Positions 7,979 through 17,900 of a stretch of 64,000 bases of DNA are shown here, one piece after another; the stretch's first letter is position 1; the number at the start of each line of letters is the position of its first letter. Source of the DNA: Clostridiales bacterium. GTDB lineage: Bacteria > Bacillota > Clostridia > Christensenellales > Christensenellaceae. The translations under genes were made by a program, and so were the position numbers. Under the pieces are notes generated by a model, which was not told where the DNA came from, made no database searches, and saw only the letters and a program-made list of their open reading frames with translations. The DNA lies in NCBI GenBank assembly GCA_015056045.1, contig SVGZ01000004.1, forward strand, positions 62,001 through 126,000, written 5' to 3'.

Positions 7979-8356
7979 TTATTCCTCCCCGATTTCTAAA
8001 AGTTCATCGGCGCCGGTCATTTCAAATTCGTGCAGGATTTCTTCACTCAAACCGAAAAGCCGCATGCTGCCGTGTTTTCTTTCGTCCATTTTTTGCTGCA
8101 GACGGAGGAAAACATCCAGACTGGCTGTCGAAAGATAGGTCAGACCCGAAAGATCAAACGCAAGCGCATAGCCGCAGATCGCCAAAGGCAGAAGCTCGTC
8201 CATAAAAATTCCGGCGAGTTCGCTGCGGAGCTTGCCCGAAATGCTGATCTGTGCCTGTTTTTCGCCTGTAAGCGCTTCCTCAAGCGTGAGCAAAAGTTCG
8301 CCCTCTTTTTCAAAGCGGAGGATCGTTTTTTCTGCATTTTCCGTGATCGTGAGCAT
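7979..8356 (-). CDS. STAS-domain protein (anti-anti-sigma-like)
   Basis: 125 residues. A STAS fold is suggested by the alternating strands and the signature ALAFDLSGLTYLSTASLDVF, equivalent to the DlSgvxyiDSsGlxvL loop of anti-sigma-factor antagonists; the Ser usually phosphorylated has a counterpart in LSTASLD. STAS proteins normally bind a serine-kinase anti-sigma factor. None of the RsbW type is seen here, so its partner could be the Hanks-type kinase nearby or an unlinked protein. It lies in the sigma/export operon, 18 bases after the ABC gene and one base before the FHA gene. Confidence 0.75.
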   Translation of the reverse strand: MLTITENAEKTILRFEKEGELLLTLEEALTGEKQAQISISGKLRSELAGIFMDELLPLAICGYALAFDLSGLTYLSTASLDVFLRLQQKMDERKHGSMRLFGLSEEILHEFEMTGADELLEIGEE

Positions 8357-8374
8357 GGGTTCATACCTCTTTTA

Positions 8375-10915
8375 TCAAGTGAGCTGTCTCTTGGCAAGGC
8401 GATAGAAAATGCCGCCTTTTGCCATGAGTGTTTCGAAGTTGCCTTCTTCGGCGATCTGACCGCCTTGCAAAACGAGAATGCGGTCGCAATCTTTGATCGT
8501 GCTCAAGCGGTGTGCAACGACGATGCGTGTGAGTTCCATCGAAGAAAGACTCTCGCAGACAGCTGCCTGTGTGGCGTTGTCGAGTGCGCTTGTGGCTTCG
8601 TCAAAAATCAATATCGAAGGATGCGAAATGATCGCGCGTGCGATCAGGATACGCTGTTGTTGTCCGCCGGAGATCGTACCGGCACTTTCGCTGAGCATCG
8701 TGAAAAGCCCCATGGGCATTTCCGCAATATCTTCGGCAAGACCGACGGCTTCTATAACATCCTGCACTTCCTGTGGTGTGGCTTCTGGTGCAGTGATCGT
8801 GATGTTTTCATAAATCGTTCCGGCGATAAGCTTGCCGTTTTGCAAAACAACGCCGAGTTTCTTTCTGAGTTCGCGTTTATCAAGGCTGCGCAGGTCTTGC
8901 CCATCATAGCTGATCTGCCCTGTTTTTGGCGTTTCAAAGCCTAAAATGAGCTTGAGTAAGGTCGATTTTCCGCATCCGGATGGACCGACAATGCCGATGT
9001 ATTCGCCGGGTTTGATGTTGAGTGAAAGGTCGTTTATGATATTGGGCGAATTTTCCGCATAGGAAAAGCTGACGTGTTCAAGCGAAATATTGCCCGAAAG
9101 CTCGCCGATAAATTTCTTGTCTTCGTTGTCTTCGGGTGCGGTTTCAAAAAGCGGTTTTAAGCGCTCGAGGGAAGGCTTTTCCTGCCAGAGCGAGATAAGG
9201 CTTTCCGCAAGCTGCAATATCGAAGCGGAAAAGACACCAAAAGCCGTATTGAAGCCGATGAACGCACCCATCGAAAGCTTTGCATTGCCCTTGATCATCG
9301 CATAATACAGAACGATGGAGAAAATACCGCTCATGATCCCCGAAAGGGCATCAACTGCGCTGTTAAAGCGGTTCTTTTTGATTTCTTCGCTCTGTTTTTC
9401 CGCAAAGGGATGCACATATTCAAAAGCGGCGCGGTTTTCTGCACCTGCCATGCGGAGCTTATCAATGCCCATAAGGAACTGATAGAGCTTGGAAGAAGCG
9501 ATGCTTTCCTGTTCGGCGATGCGTTTTTCATGCGTCAATGTACGAAGCGAAAGGATAAAGAGAAGTCCACCGCCAATGAGCAGCATCAGGATCGAAAGAC
9601 CGCTGAGCTTTGCGGAATACCCGAACATCCTGAAAAGATAGACGAGCGAAAACAGTGCCGAAAGACCTGTGCCCATGATCGTGCTGATGAAGCTGTTCGT
9701 CAGCATGGCTACGGAAGCGATGCGCTGTGCCAGGTCTGTGCTTTCAAAACGGCGGTAAAAGCTTTCCGGAAGGAAAAACGCCCTGTGATAGACCGCATTG
9801 CCGAGATCATAGGAGATCCTGCTGCCCAAACGGAAAGCCGAAAGGTTTTTGACAATGCCGAAGAAAAGGCTGCCAACCATAAAGCTTGCGGTAACGAGCG
9901 AAAGCTGGATGAGCTGACCCGTTTGCCCAAGGGGGATCATATCATCATAGATCTTTTCATTGAGCATCGGCAAAAGCATACCGATCAGCGCTGTAAAAAG
10001 TGCCAATACACATGCACGGATGAGATCGCTCATCTGCAGGCTTTCACGGCAGAATTTTAAAATATCGGATTTTGTGAGAGATTTTGCCGGTAAAGCACGG
10101 CCGATGGCATAGGCCCTCGGGAAAACGCTCAGGGCAACATCTTTGGTGAGCTTTTCCGTTTTGCCGCTTTCGGGGTAAAAAATCTCGTAATCCTTGCCTT
10201 TTTTTACGCAGGCAACGGTTTTTCCGTCGATTTCGCCCAAAATCGTGCCGTTATCGCTCATGTACCAATCTTCCTCCAAAATGACCACACGACAGGGAAA
10301 ACCCGAAACCCGTGCGACCGAAGGAATATCGATCTTGTTTCCGCAGACTTGCAGGACTTTTTCAAAATCTGCGAGCGGAATATTTTCTTTTTTGCAGGCA
10401 TAGGCAAGTGCCATATATACGGGGTCACTGCCTGTGGGCATTTCTTCTTTTGCCATAAAGGCACGGCGAATGATGCCGTAAGAGGCAATATTGATATCCG
10501 GTTCGAGTTTTTTGCCTCTGCGAATATAAATATCGTCCTTCAAAGCCTCTTTTTTATAAAATTCGACAAGGCTGCCTTCAAAGCCTTCCTCGGCAAAGGC
10601 AGCAAGCCCGATCCTTTTGGCAAAATTGCGCTTGAGGATGCTCGTTACGCTTCCGCGCATGGGCAAAAGCTCTGCCTCATCTTTGGCGACAAAAAGGAAA
10701 TGGTAGTTTGTCCGGCCTTCTTTTGCGGCAAGTGCAGGGATGATGCGGCCTTTTTCCATTTCACAGAGCAAAAGGCGTCTGCCGATATTGCCGTTTTCTT
10801 CGCTGACGATATAGATGAAAAGTGAACCCGAAACAATGCGGAAGGCATCGAGCCCGTTTTTCGGCATATAGCTTTCCGAGCCGGAAAGACGGATGTTTTG
10901 TTCCTTAAATTCCAT
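8375..10915 (-). CDS. NHLP-type export ABC transporter, permease/ATPase
   Basis: 846 residues. The first ~290 residues are a soluble extension with no peptidase motif, as in the second ABC subunit of NHLP (nitrile-hydratase-leader/Nif11 peptide) export systems. Then comes a six-helix ABC membrane domain (~300-580) and a C-terminal ATPase: Walker A VGPSGCGKSTLL, signature ISGGQQQRILIARA, Walker B ILIFDEATSALD, switch VVAHRLS. It probably forms a heterodimer or tandem system with the upstream C39 transporter to move the double-glycine peptides. Start at the ATG preceded by GAAAGGAG; the frame upstream would overlap the preceding gene. Confidence 0.9.
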   Translation of the reverse strand: MEFKEQNIRLSGSESYMPKNGLDAFRIVSGSLFIYIVSEENGNIGRRLLLCEMEKGRIIPALAAKEGRTNYHFLFVAKDEAELLPMRGSVTSILKRNFAKRIGLAAFAEEGFEGSLVEFYKKEALKDDIYIRRGKKLEPDINIASYGIIRRAFMAKEEMPTGSDPVYMALAYACKKENIPLADFEKVLQVCGNKIDIPSVARVSGFPCRVVILEEDWYMSDNGTILGEIDGKTVACVKKGKDYEIFYPESGKTEKLTKDVALSVFPRAYAIGRALPAKSLTKSDILKFCRESLQMSDLIRACVLALFTALIGMLLPMLNEKIYDDMIPLGQTGQLIQLSLVTASFMVGSLFFGIVKNLSAFRLGSRISYDLGNAVYHRAFFLPESFYRRFESTDLAQRIASVAMLTNSFISTIMGTGLSALFSLVYLFRMFGYSAKLSGLSILMLLIGGGLLFILSLRTLTHEKRIAEQESIASSKLYQFLMGIDKLRMAGAENRAAFEYVHPFAEKQSEEIKKNRFNSAVDALSGIMSGIFSIVLYYAMIKGNAKLSMGAFIGFNTAFGVFSASILQLAESLISLWQEKPSLERLKPLFETAPEDNEDKKFIGELSGNISLEHVSFSYAENSPNIINDLSLNIKPGEYIGIVGPSGCGKSTLLKLILGFETPKTGQISYDGQDLRSLDKRELRKKLGVVLQNGKLIAGTIYENITITAPEATPQEVQDVIEAVGLAEDIAEMPMGLFTMLSESAGTISGGQQQRILIARAIISHPSILIFDEATSALDNATQAAVCESLSSMELTRIVVAHRLSTIKDCDRILVLQGGQIAEEGNFETLMAKGGIFYRLAKRQLT

Positions 10916-10929
10916 GGGAAAGCTCCTTT

Positions 10930-13074
10930 CTATGCCATGATGAGCCTGTCTCGGTAAAAGCCTTCGCATGCGGAAAGGGTATTGTGGTCTCCCTTTTGGA
11001 TGACTTTGCCGTTTTGCAGGACGATGATCTGCTCTGCATCGCGAATGGCGCTGAGCCTGTGTGCGACGATGATGCATGTGCAGCCGCGGCGTTTGATATT
11101 GTCTAAAATTTCTTTTTCCGTGATCGGGTCAAGCGCAGATGTCGCTTCATCCATAATGAGGATCGTCGGCTTTGTGGCAAGCGCTCGTGCGATCTCAATA
11201 CGCTGGCGTTGTCCACCGGAAAGGTTTTCCGCACCTTCCGCAAGCGGGTAATCATAGGCACCGGGCTGCGAAATGATGAAATCGTGAATGCAGGCATCTT
11301 TTGCCGCTGCGATCATATCTTCTTCCAGAATCGCAGGGTTCCAGAGCGTGATATTATCGCGGATGCTGCCCGAAAAGAGGTTGATATTCTGCGAGACCGT
11401 TGCGATGCTTGCGTTTAAGACTTCGCGCGGAATTTCATTTTTTTCTTTGCCGTCAAAGCGGATATTTCCCGTCCATGGTGTGTAAAGACCGCTGACGAGC
11501 TTTGCCGCTGTGGATTTACCGCAGCCGGATGAACCGACAAAGGCAATACTGCTGCCGCTTTCAAGGCGGAAGCTCAGGTTTTCGACAAGCGGTGCTTTGA
11601 GCGGGCTATACCCAAAGGAAATATCCGAAAGCTCCACTTTGCCGCTGAGTTTTCTTGCCGCAGCGGAGGATTTTTCTTCTTTATGGTAGCGTTCATCTTC
11701 GGGGTAACGCTCGATATCTTCAATGCGTTCAAGGTCTGCACGGAGTCCCTGCAGTTTTTCGGAAAAGCGGACAAGTGCATTTACAGGCGCCATAAAGGAA
11801 TCGAAAAGCGAAGAAAAGGCGATGAGCATACCCATTGTGAGCTGACCGCGGATGACGAGAATACCGCCGATCATCAGCATAATGACGTCGCTCAGGTTTG
11901 CCAAAGCCTCGGGGATAGCTCCTAAGATCTGTTGATTGCGCGAAAGCTCCTGTTCAAGCCTTGCCTGTTTTGCCTGATGCCCCAAGACACGCAGGCTGTA
12001 TTCGCTTTCTGCGCCGGAGGCTTTGAGTGTATCGGTAATGGAAAGACCGGCGACGAGTGCGCTGAAAAGCTTGCTGCTGTTCATCGTCAGCTTTGCCATT
12101 TGTCCGGCTAAAACCTTGCCCGAATAAATAAGCAGCGCCATCATGATCCCCGTTAAGAAAAGGCCGATTAGCGTCATCGAAGGGCTGTAGATAAAGAGGA
12201 TGATCAGGTAAAAAACGGCGGAAAAGAGATTCAAAACCGTTTCCGCAAGGTCGCCCGAAAGGAAATCATTGAGCTTTGTGTTGCTTTCCATGCGGGAAAC
12301 AAGACTGCCGGCATGGCGCTGATCAAAAAAGCTGATCGGCAGACGCAGCATATGCATAAAAAGGGAATGACCCGAAATCAGCGTCAGTTTTGCTTTGAGC
12401 TTGCCCAAAATCAGCCCACGCCAGAAAGTCAGCGCTGCTTTCAAGGCAAGAAGAAGCCCCATAAACAAAAGAAGCTTCGGCAGCCAATCCGTATAACCGC
12501 GCAGGAGGATGTCATCCATAAAGACCTGCGATAAAACCGGCAGAACAAGCTGCGGAAAGACAAGCAAAAGACCGATCGCAATCAGCACGCCAAGGGTCTC
12601 TTTTTCGTTTGCGATGCGCTCTTTGATAAAAGCGAAGGTCGTATTTTTCTTTTTCTGTTTTTCAAAATTTTCGGTCAGTTCAAAGGTTAAAACAACACCG
12701 GAAAAGCCATCCTGCAGCTCTTTTTGTGTGAGCTTTCTTCGGCCAACAGCGGGATCATTGATATAGGCAAAGCCGTGTTTGAAGCCTTCAAAGACGACAA
12801 AATGGTAGTTATTCCAGAAAATGATTGCCGGAACCTTGACTTCGGGCAAGGAAGTGACTTTTTTGCGGTAACCTTTTGCGGTAAGTCCGTATTTTCTTGC
12901 GGCGGCAAGGATGTTTTTTGCATTGCAGCCATCGCGCGATACGCCTGTTTCGATGCGCATCTGTTCCAAGGGCAAAAATTTTCCGTAATAACCGAAGATC
13001 ATGGAAAGTGAAGCAGCACCGCATTCTGTCATTTCCATCTGAAAAACGGTCGGTGTCTTTGCGTAACGTTCCAT
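10930..13074 (-). CDS. NHLP-type ABC transporter with C39 leader peptidase
   Basis: 714 residues: peptidase, permease and ATPase in one chain. The N-terminal C39 domain has the catalytic Cys18 (MTECGAASLSMI), His91 (NNYHFVV) and Asp107 (INDPAVG), all intact. Six membrane helices follow (~160-430), then an ATPase with Walker A VGSSGCGKST, signature LSGGQRQRIEIARA and ILIMDEATSALD. Such proteins cut after the Gly-Gly of leader peptides during export; thirteen Gly-Gly precursors are encoded at 18.9-23.1 kb. The start ATG is one base after the HlyD stop (TGA-T-ATG), with GGGGAG upstream. No residue expected for activity is missing. Confidence 0.93.
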   Translation of the reverse strand: MERYAKTPTVFQMEMTECGAASLSMIFGYYGKFLPLEQMRIETGVSRDGCNAKNILAAARKYGLTAKGYRKKVTSLPEVKVPAIIFWNNYHFVVFEGFKHGFAYINDPAVGRRKLTQKELQDGFSGVVLTFELTENFEKQKKKNTTFAFIKERIANEKETLGVLIAIGLLLVFPQLVLPVLSQVFMDDILLRGYTDWLPKLLLFMGLLLALKAALTFWRGLILGKLKAKLTLISGHSLFMHMLRLPISFFDQRHAGSLVSRMESNTKLNDFLSGDLAETVLNLFSAVFYLIILFIYSPSMTLIGLFLTGIMMALLIYSGKVLAGQMAKLTMNSSKLFSALVAGLSITDTLKASGAESEYSLRVLGHQAKQARLEQELSRNQQILGAIPEALANLSDVIMLMIGGILVIRGQLTMGMLIAFSSLFDSFMAPVNALVRFSEKLQGLRADLERIEDIERYPEDERYHKEEKSSAAARKLSGKVELSDISFGYSPLKAPLVENLSFRLESGSSIAFVGSSGCGKSTAAKLVSGLYTPWTGNIRFDGKEKNEIPREVLNASIATVSQNINLFSGSIRDNITLWNPAILEEDMIAAAKDACIHDFIISQPGAYDYPLAEGAENLSGGQRQRIEIARALATKPTILIMDEATSALDPITEKEILDNIKRRGCTCIIVAHRLSAIRDAEQIIVLQNGKVIQKGDHNTLSACEGFYRDRLIMA

Positions 13075-13075
13075 A

Positions 13076-13903
13076 TCAGAAGATCTCCCCAAGTTTGGAG
13101 AAAAGTTTGGTGATCGGTGCAATTTCTTCGGTGACGATCTTTGCGGAAAGCAGCGAACCGCCCGAAACGGTAAGTTCAGCGCCTTTTTTACCGGACCAGT
13201 AATAGCCGCTTACCGTATCCGCAGGGTAAAGCTCGCAAGTGACGGCTGCGACTGCACCGTTTGCGGAAAAGCTTGCCGCAAGCGCATTGCCCGAACCCAA
13301 AACGTGCTGCATGCCGATCTCGGATGCTGCGTGGGAATCGATATTGATGACGCGTGCTTCCATATGGCCATAGCTCTGGCTGTCTACGGAGGAAAGATAG
13401 ATGTGTACGCTCATGCCTCGCTCGATCTTGCCTGCATCCTGCAGCGGAATATAGCAGACGGCAACGTGCGGTGAGCTGACTTTCGGGGAAATGCGGATGG
13501 CTTCGCTGCCTTGGTAAAGCGTACTGCCGATCTCTGTCATAATATCGGAAACGATGCCGACCTGATCGGAGGTAAGCGTTTCGACTTCTCCGTTGGCACT
13601 TCTGTAGCGGAGGATCTCATCGCCGATGTGCAGGGCATCTCCGGGCGAAACGAGAACGGATAAAACTTCTCCGTTTTCCTTTGCATAAACGGCGTTTGTG
13701 CTGACAGGTGAGGAAAGGATCCCCTGTGCGGTAACGGTCATTGGGATAGTCCCGAAAATCGACCAGACAAGCACACAAAGCAAAATAAGCCCGATGGCGG
13801 CGATCGAAAGCCAGCTCATGGGCGAAGTAACGCGAAGCGTTTTATCTAATTGTTCCGGTGAAGAAATTTGTTCCAGTGCAGATTTATCGTAAAGCTTTGC
13901 CAT
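13076..13903 (-). CDS. NHLP system secretion protein (HlyD-like)
   Basis: 275 residues. A short cytoplasmic start, one membrane helix (~residues 31-53, LSIAAIGLILLCVLVWSIFG), then an extracellular part with the split biotinyl/lipoyl-like hairpin (GEVLSVLVSPGDALHIGDEIL) and a beta-barrel region. This is the short HlyD-type adaptor that accompanies NHLP bacteriocin exporters and would link the ABC units across the envelope. It is the second gene of the operon, 27 bases after the sigma gene and one base before the C39 transporter. Confidence 0.88.
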   Translation of the reverse strand: MAKLYDKSALEQISSPEQLDKTLRVTSPMSWLSIAAIGLILLCVLVWSIFGTIPMTVTAQGILSSPVSTNAVYAKENGEVLSVLVSPGDALHIGDEILRYRSANGEVETLTSDQVGIVSDIMTEIGSTLYQGSEAIRISPKVSSPHVAVCYIPLQDAGKIERGMSVHIYLSSVDSQSYGHMEARVINIDSHAASEIGMQHVLGSGNALAASFSANGAVAAVTCELYPADTVSGYYWSGKKGAELTVSGGSLLSAKIVTEEIAPITKLFSKLGEIF

Positions 13904-13930
13904 GATTTTCCCCTTATTTTTTCTATCTTG

Positions 13931-14470
13931 TTATACACGCAAGGCTTCGCAGTGTTTCTCTAATTTTTCGAGCGCTCGCTTTAAGCGCACGCGGACTGTT
14001 CCGGGGTTCATGGAAAGAAGCTCGCCGATCTCGTTTGAATTTTTGCCTTTAAAATAGCTTAAAATGACGATCTTCTGGTCGATCGGCTGCAGGGTTTTGA
14101 TCGCACGCGCAAGCGTATTGCGGACTTCCTGCAGGTATGCGGCCTTTTCCATTTCGGTCTCTTCATAGGTGAGGACGTTTTCCAGCTCGCTGATATCGAC
14201 ATCGATATGATGATCGCGGTAATAATTGATCAGCCTTGTCCGCGTAATGGTAAAGATCCATGTCTGTGGTGCACTCTTTGAAGGGTCATAATTTTCATAG
14301 ATGCGGTAGGCGTAAAGGAAGATATTGCTCGCCAGATCCTCTGCTTCTGTCATATTTTCGAGTTTTTTATTCAGGAAAAAGAGGACCTTTTTATAATAGG
14401 CCTTGTAAAATTCTTCAAATGTGGGCTTGATCCTTTTATTTTCCGAACCGGGGAAGCTGATAACCTTCAT
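13931..14470 (-). CDS. ECF-like sigma-70 family sigma factor
   Basis: 179 residues with only sigma-2 and sigma-4 regions, as in ECF sigma factors. Region 2: FEEFYKAYYKKVLFFLN and MTEAEDLASNIFLYAY, then WIFTITRTRLINYYRDH. Region 4: LQPIDQKIVILSYFKG and the helix-turn-helix NEIGELLSMNPGTVRVRL. It heads the seven-gene export operon, and no classical anti-sigma factor is adjacent. The chosen ATG has AGGCGGTG upstream; an earlier in-frame Met would sit inside the promoter. I infer that it reads the GTAACA-14-GTGTAnA promoters of this locus, because these are the only shared non-sigma-A promoters seen. Confidence 0.88.
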   Translation of the reverse strand: MKVISFPGSENKRIKPTFEEFYKAYYKKVLFFLNKKLENMTEAEDLASNIFLYAYRIYENYDPSKSAPQTWIFTITRTRLINYYRDHHIDVDISELENVLTYEETEMEKAAYLQEVRNTLARAIKTLQPIDQKIVILSYFKGKNSNEIGELLSMNPGTVRVRLKRALEKLEKHCEALRV

Positions 14471-14510
14471 ACTGCACCGCCTTTTTTCGCATAATTTTGC
14501 TATTATATTC

Positions 14511-14540
14511 ATTATACAGGATAGCGGAAGGGCAAATCAA
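14511..14540 (-). promoter_or_regulatory. Promoter of sigma/export operon
   Basis: TTGATT, 18 bases, TATAAT on the minus strand, ending 41 bases before the sigma start codon. It looks like a sigma-A promoter, unlike those of the peptide genes. Confidence 0.6.
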
Positions 14541-14599
14541 GAAGAAGCACGGCAGCGAAAAAATATCTTAAAAAAATAAAAAAATTTTCAGAAAAATAT

Positions 14600-14628
14600 G
14601 TAACACAAGGCCAAATCTCGTGTACAAT
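14600..14628 (+). promoter_or_regulatory. ECF-type promoter (GTAACA-14-GTGTACA)
   Basis: GTAACA at 14600-14605, 14-base spacer, GTGTACAAT at 14620-14628. It has the same boxes and spacing as the peptide promoters, here on the plus strand, divergent from the sigma operon and in front of the small acidic protein. Confidence 0.75.
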
Positions 14629-14675
14629 AAGGTAGAAAGCACAGAACAAAGGTTTTCTGGAAAGGAGAGTTCATA

Positions 14676-14888
14676 ATGCCCGGCAAAATTGGAAAAATTC
14701 TGAGGCTGGCTGCGGATATGCAGGATCTTGCAGAGCCGGAGGACGAGCTTACAGCCCTGATCCGTGAGATCGATATGGAGCTGGAGGAAGATGAGCTCAG
14801 CATGGATGAGCTCGAAATGGTCGTTGCCGCATCGAAAAACGATGATTACGAGCATTTCAAGACATTACTTAACGATATGGATAAATAA
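14676..14888 (+). CDS. Small acidic protein resembling a leader without Gly-Gly
   Basis: 70 residues, very acidic. The segment ELSMDELEMVVAAS aligns by eye with the leader ends of the linked precursors (for example ELSEDELEQVNGG), but the Gly-Gly is replaced by Ala-Ala and there is no hydrophobic core, only an acidic tail. AAAGGAG precedes the ATG, and the gene has the shared ECF-type promoter and its own terminator. It could be a non-cleaved leader mimic that regulates the transporter, an anti-sigma-like feedback protein, or a decayed precursor. The function is not known. Confidence 0.75.
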   Translation: MPGKIGKILRLAADMQDLAEPEDELTALIREIDMELEEDELSMDELEMVVAASKNDDYEHFKTLLNDMDK

Positions 14889-14892
14889 AAAA

Positions 14893-14918
14893 GAGCGATG
14901 GAGACATCGCTTTTTTGT
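14893..14918 (+). terminator. Terminator of small acidic protein gene
   Basis: AGCGATG-GAGA-CATCGCT followed by TTTTTTG. Confidence 0.85.
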
Positions 14919-14930
14919 TTTAAGGCAAAG

Positions 14931-14964
14931 AAAAACGCTTTCGGATTTTTCCAAAAGCGTCTTT
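14931..14964 (-). terminator. Terminator of kinase gene
   Basis: On the minus strand ACGCTTT pairs with the AAGCGT arm and is followed by TTTTTC. Confidence 0.75.
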
Positions 14965-14969
14965 TTTAT

Positions 14970-17900
14970 TTAATAAGGATAGCTGATAAAGAGGTCTTCC
15001 GTATGGTAGCCTCTTGCCAGCAGCATGACGGACTCGAGGGATTCAAAGGTGGTAAAGCTGCCGATCGAAGCATCCTCAAGGTCTGTGATGCAATCCAGCG
15101 GCGGATTGAGCACATAGGTATTGAGGTAATTCCACTCCGGAATATAATCCAGCTTGCCCCATTCACGGGAATAGCTGAAGATGATGTTCTTTCCGGGGAC
15201 TTTTGTCAGCGTATAATCGATGCCGCCGAAAAGCTTTGGATTATTCGTCAGTGCAACGGTGTGGAAATATTCAACGCCGCTTGCCACGATCTGTTCCAAA
15301 GGCGTGCCGTCTGCGATGAAAATGACATTGTGCGAATCGAAATGACCGATCAGGCTGCGGATATTGCTTCCCGAAATATCGACATAGTTCAGCTTTTTGC
15401 CGAGACTCAGATCGATCGCTTCTTCAAATTCGTTATAGGAAAGATCGAAATACTGCAGGTTCGGCAGGTTGTAATAGCTGTGTGCGATCTTATTGCCCGA
15501 AAGCGAAAGCCCGCGGATGCTTTCCGTATCGGCCGAATCGAGCCAGCTCATATCAGCAATTTCGTTGTTATCCGCATCGAGGAAGATGAGCTTTTCCGCA
15601 TCGGCGAGGAAGGAAATATCGCTGATATGGTTATCCGCAAGGTACAGACGCTCGATATATTTTGCGCTCTTGCCAAGGATGGAAACATCCGAAAGGCCGT
15701 TGCCGTCAAGCTGTACGGTGGCGAGTCTTGTGCAGTTTTCAAGGCCGGAAATATCCTGCAGCTGATTTCTGCCGAAGCGGATCTCCCTCAGGTAGATCAG
15801 CGCACGCAAGGCATGCAGATTTTCGACCTTGTTGCCGTTCATGGCAAGCGTTTCAAGCTTTGTTAAGCCGGAAACGGCGGAAATATCGGCGATGCTGTTG
15901 CCGTCAAGGTAAAGATGCTTCAGTTCCGCAAGGTTTGCCAGCGCGGAAATATCGTCGATGCCGTTGTTCCTCAGCGAAAGGATCGAAAGCATGTCCAGAT
16001 CTTTCAGCATGCGCATATTGGAAATGCCCGTATTATCCGCATAAAATTCCGAAAGAGAAGGCGGAAGCACGAGTTCTTCGATCGGGTTGTTGTTGATGTT
16101 GAGGATGCCGACTGCTTTCAGCGAAGAAAGGTCGATCTCTGCGATTTTGTTTCCCGAAAGGTCAAGCCCGACGACATGATCCATGCCTTCGAGGAAGCTT
16201 GCATCCGAAAGCGAGCAATTTGTCAGTTTGAGTGCGCCGAAAGCGATATGCTCGGTAATGGGCTGCATATCTGCACCCGAAAGGTCGGAACCGTCGATCG
16301 TGAGCATTTGCAGCGCAGGCATTTTGCGGATAAAGTCGATGGAATCAAGGCCGCTGGCATTGGTGATCGTCAGCGTACGGAGGTTTTTCATCGTGCCAAT
16401 GCCGCCCAATGCGGAAAGCTCGCAGTTATCAAGACTGAGATAATCGAGCTTCTTCAGGCGGGAAATGGCTTCGATATCTTCGCTCGTCAGCGTTTTATTG
16501 ATCAGGGAAATGTATTCTTCATCGGCGGAATAGTTCTGCCCGCAGATTTTGACGTTCGTCAGGCTGTAAATGCCGTAAGCTGCACCGATGACGGCAATGA
16601 TGATCAGAACCGTTATGGCAAGCTTGCCCATAATGCGCCTGTTTTTCGCTTTTTTAGCCGATTTCTGCGGATCAAAATTCTTGGCTTTTTTCTGCTGTTT
16701 TTCTGCAGTTTTTGCGGCTTTTCTTTTTGCTCTTGCGGCTTGTTTTGCGGCAAGTTTTTCCTTAAAGGCACGCCTTGCAGCATCACGTTCAGCCTTTTTT
16801 GCTGCTCTTTCGACTAATTTCATCGCAGCTTTTTCGGCAGCTTTCTCTGCCATTTCCCGTTCAAGCTTTTCTTTGCGCGCTTTTTCGGCAGCTGCTTTTT
16901 CTGCAGAGTCGTCGATTTTATCCTGTTTTGGGTCTTCAACTGTCGGTGTTCCGCTTCGGCGAGATCTTTTCTTTAATTCTTCTTCGTCGATCGTGTGTTT
17001 TTCATGGTCAACAACAAAGGAACGGATCTCTTCACCGCTGCTTTTTTTGCCCATAAGCGCCAGCTTGAAGCTTTCCATAGACTGGAAGCGGTCTTCCTGA
17101 TGGACGTTCAGTGCGGTCATCAGGGCTTCGTTTTCCGCATGGGAAAGCTCAACGCCGAGTTCAAGCGGAGACTGCAGCTCATCTTCATAAAGCCTCTGGA
17201 TAGATTCATCCGGTGCTTCGCCCGTGATGCAGTGATAGATCGTTGCCGCCAGGGCATAAATATCTGTCCATGCGCCTTGTTTGCCCTTTGTGCGGTATTG
17301 TTCCTCCGGGGCATAATGCGGCTTTAAGACAACGGAAAGGCTGTGCGAGCCGTCAACATCCTTCGATGCGCCGAAATCGACAAGGACCAGCGTGCCGTTT
17401 TTCAAGACCATGATATTATCCGGGCTGATGTCGCGGTGAATATGGTGCAGTTCGTGGATCTTTGCCAGGGAATCCATGACCGGATACATCATGGGGATGA
17501 TGACGCTTGCGGGGATCTTCCCATGCAGATCAAGATAATCCTTGAGCGTGATGCCGTCGAGGTAATCCATGACGATATAGGCTGTTTTGTTTTCGCGGAA
17601 AAAGTCGCGCACGCCAACGATGCCCGGTTCCTGATAGAACTTGGCAAGCGTTCGCGCTTCGGTTAAAAAGCGGTCTATTCCGCGTTCAAACTGCCCGTAA
17701 TTCTGCGGCTGTGTAAAATCGATCCCGTTGGCAACGGCATTATTGCGGACGACATAATTCACCGGATAGTATTCCTTGATCGCAACGCGCATATCCAGCG
17801 TCAGGTCACGCCCGATATAGGTAATGCCAAAGCCGCCTTGACCGATGACCTGACCGACAAGGTATTTTTCGTGCAGAACGGTTCCCGGTTTCAGCTGATG

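Noticed and set aside
14898-15866. Plus-strand open frame of 322 codons opposite the kinase LRR region
   Set aside because: The opposite strand has regular LRR repeats in an intact 1009-residue protein; the antisense frame has no motif.
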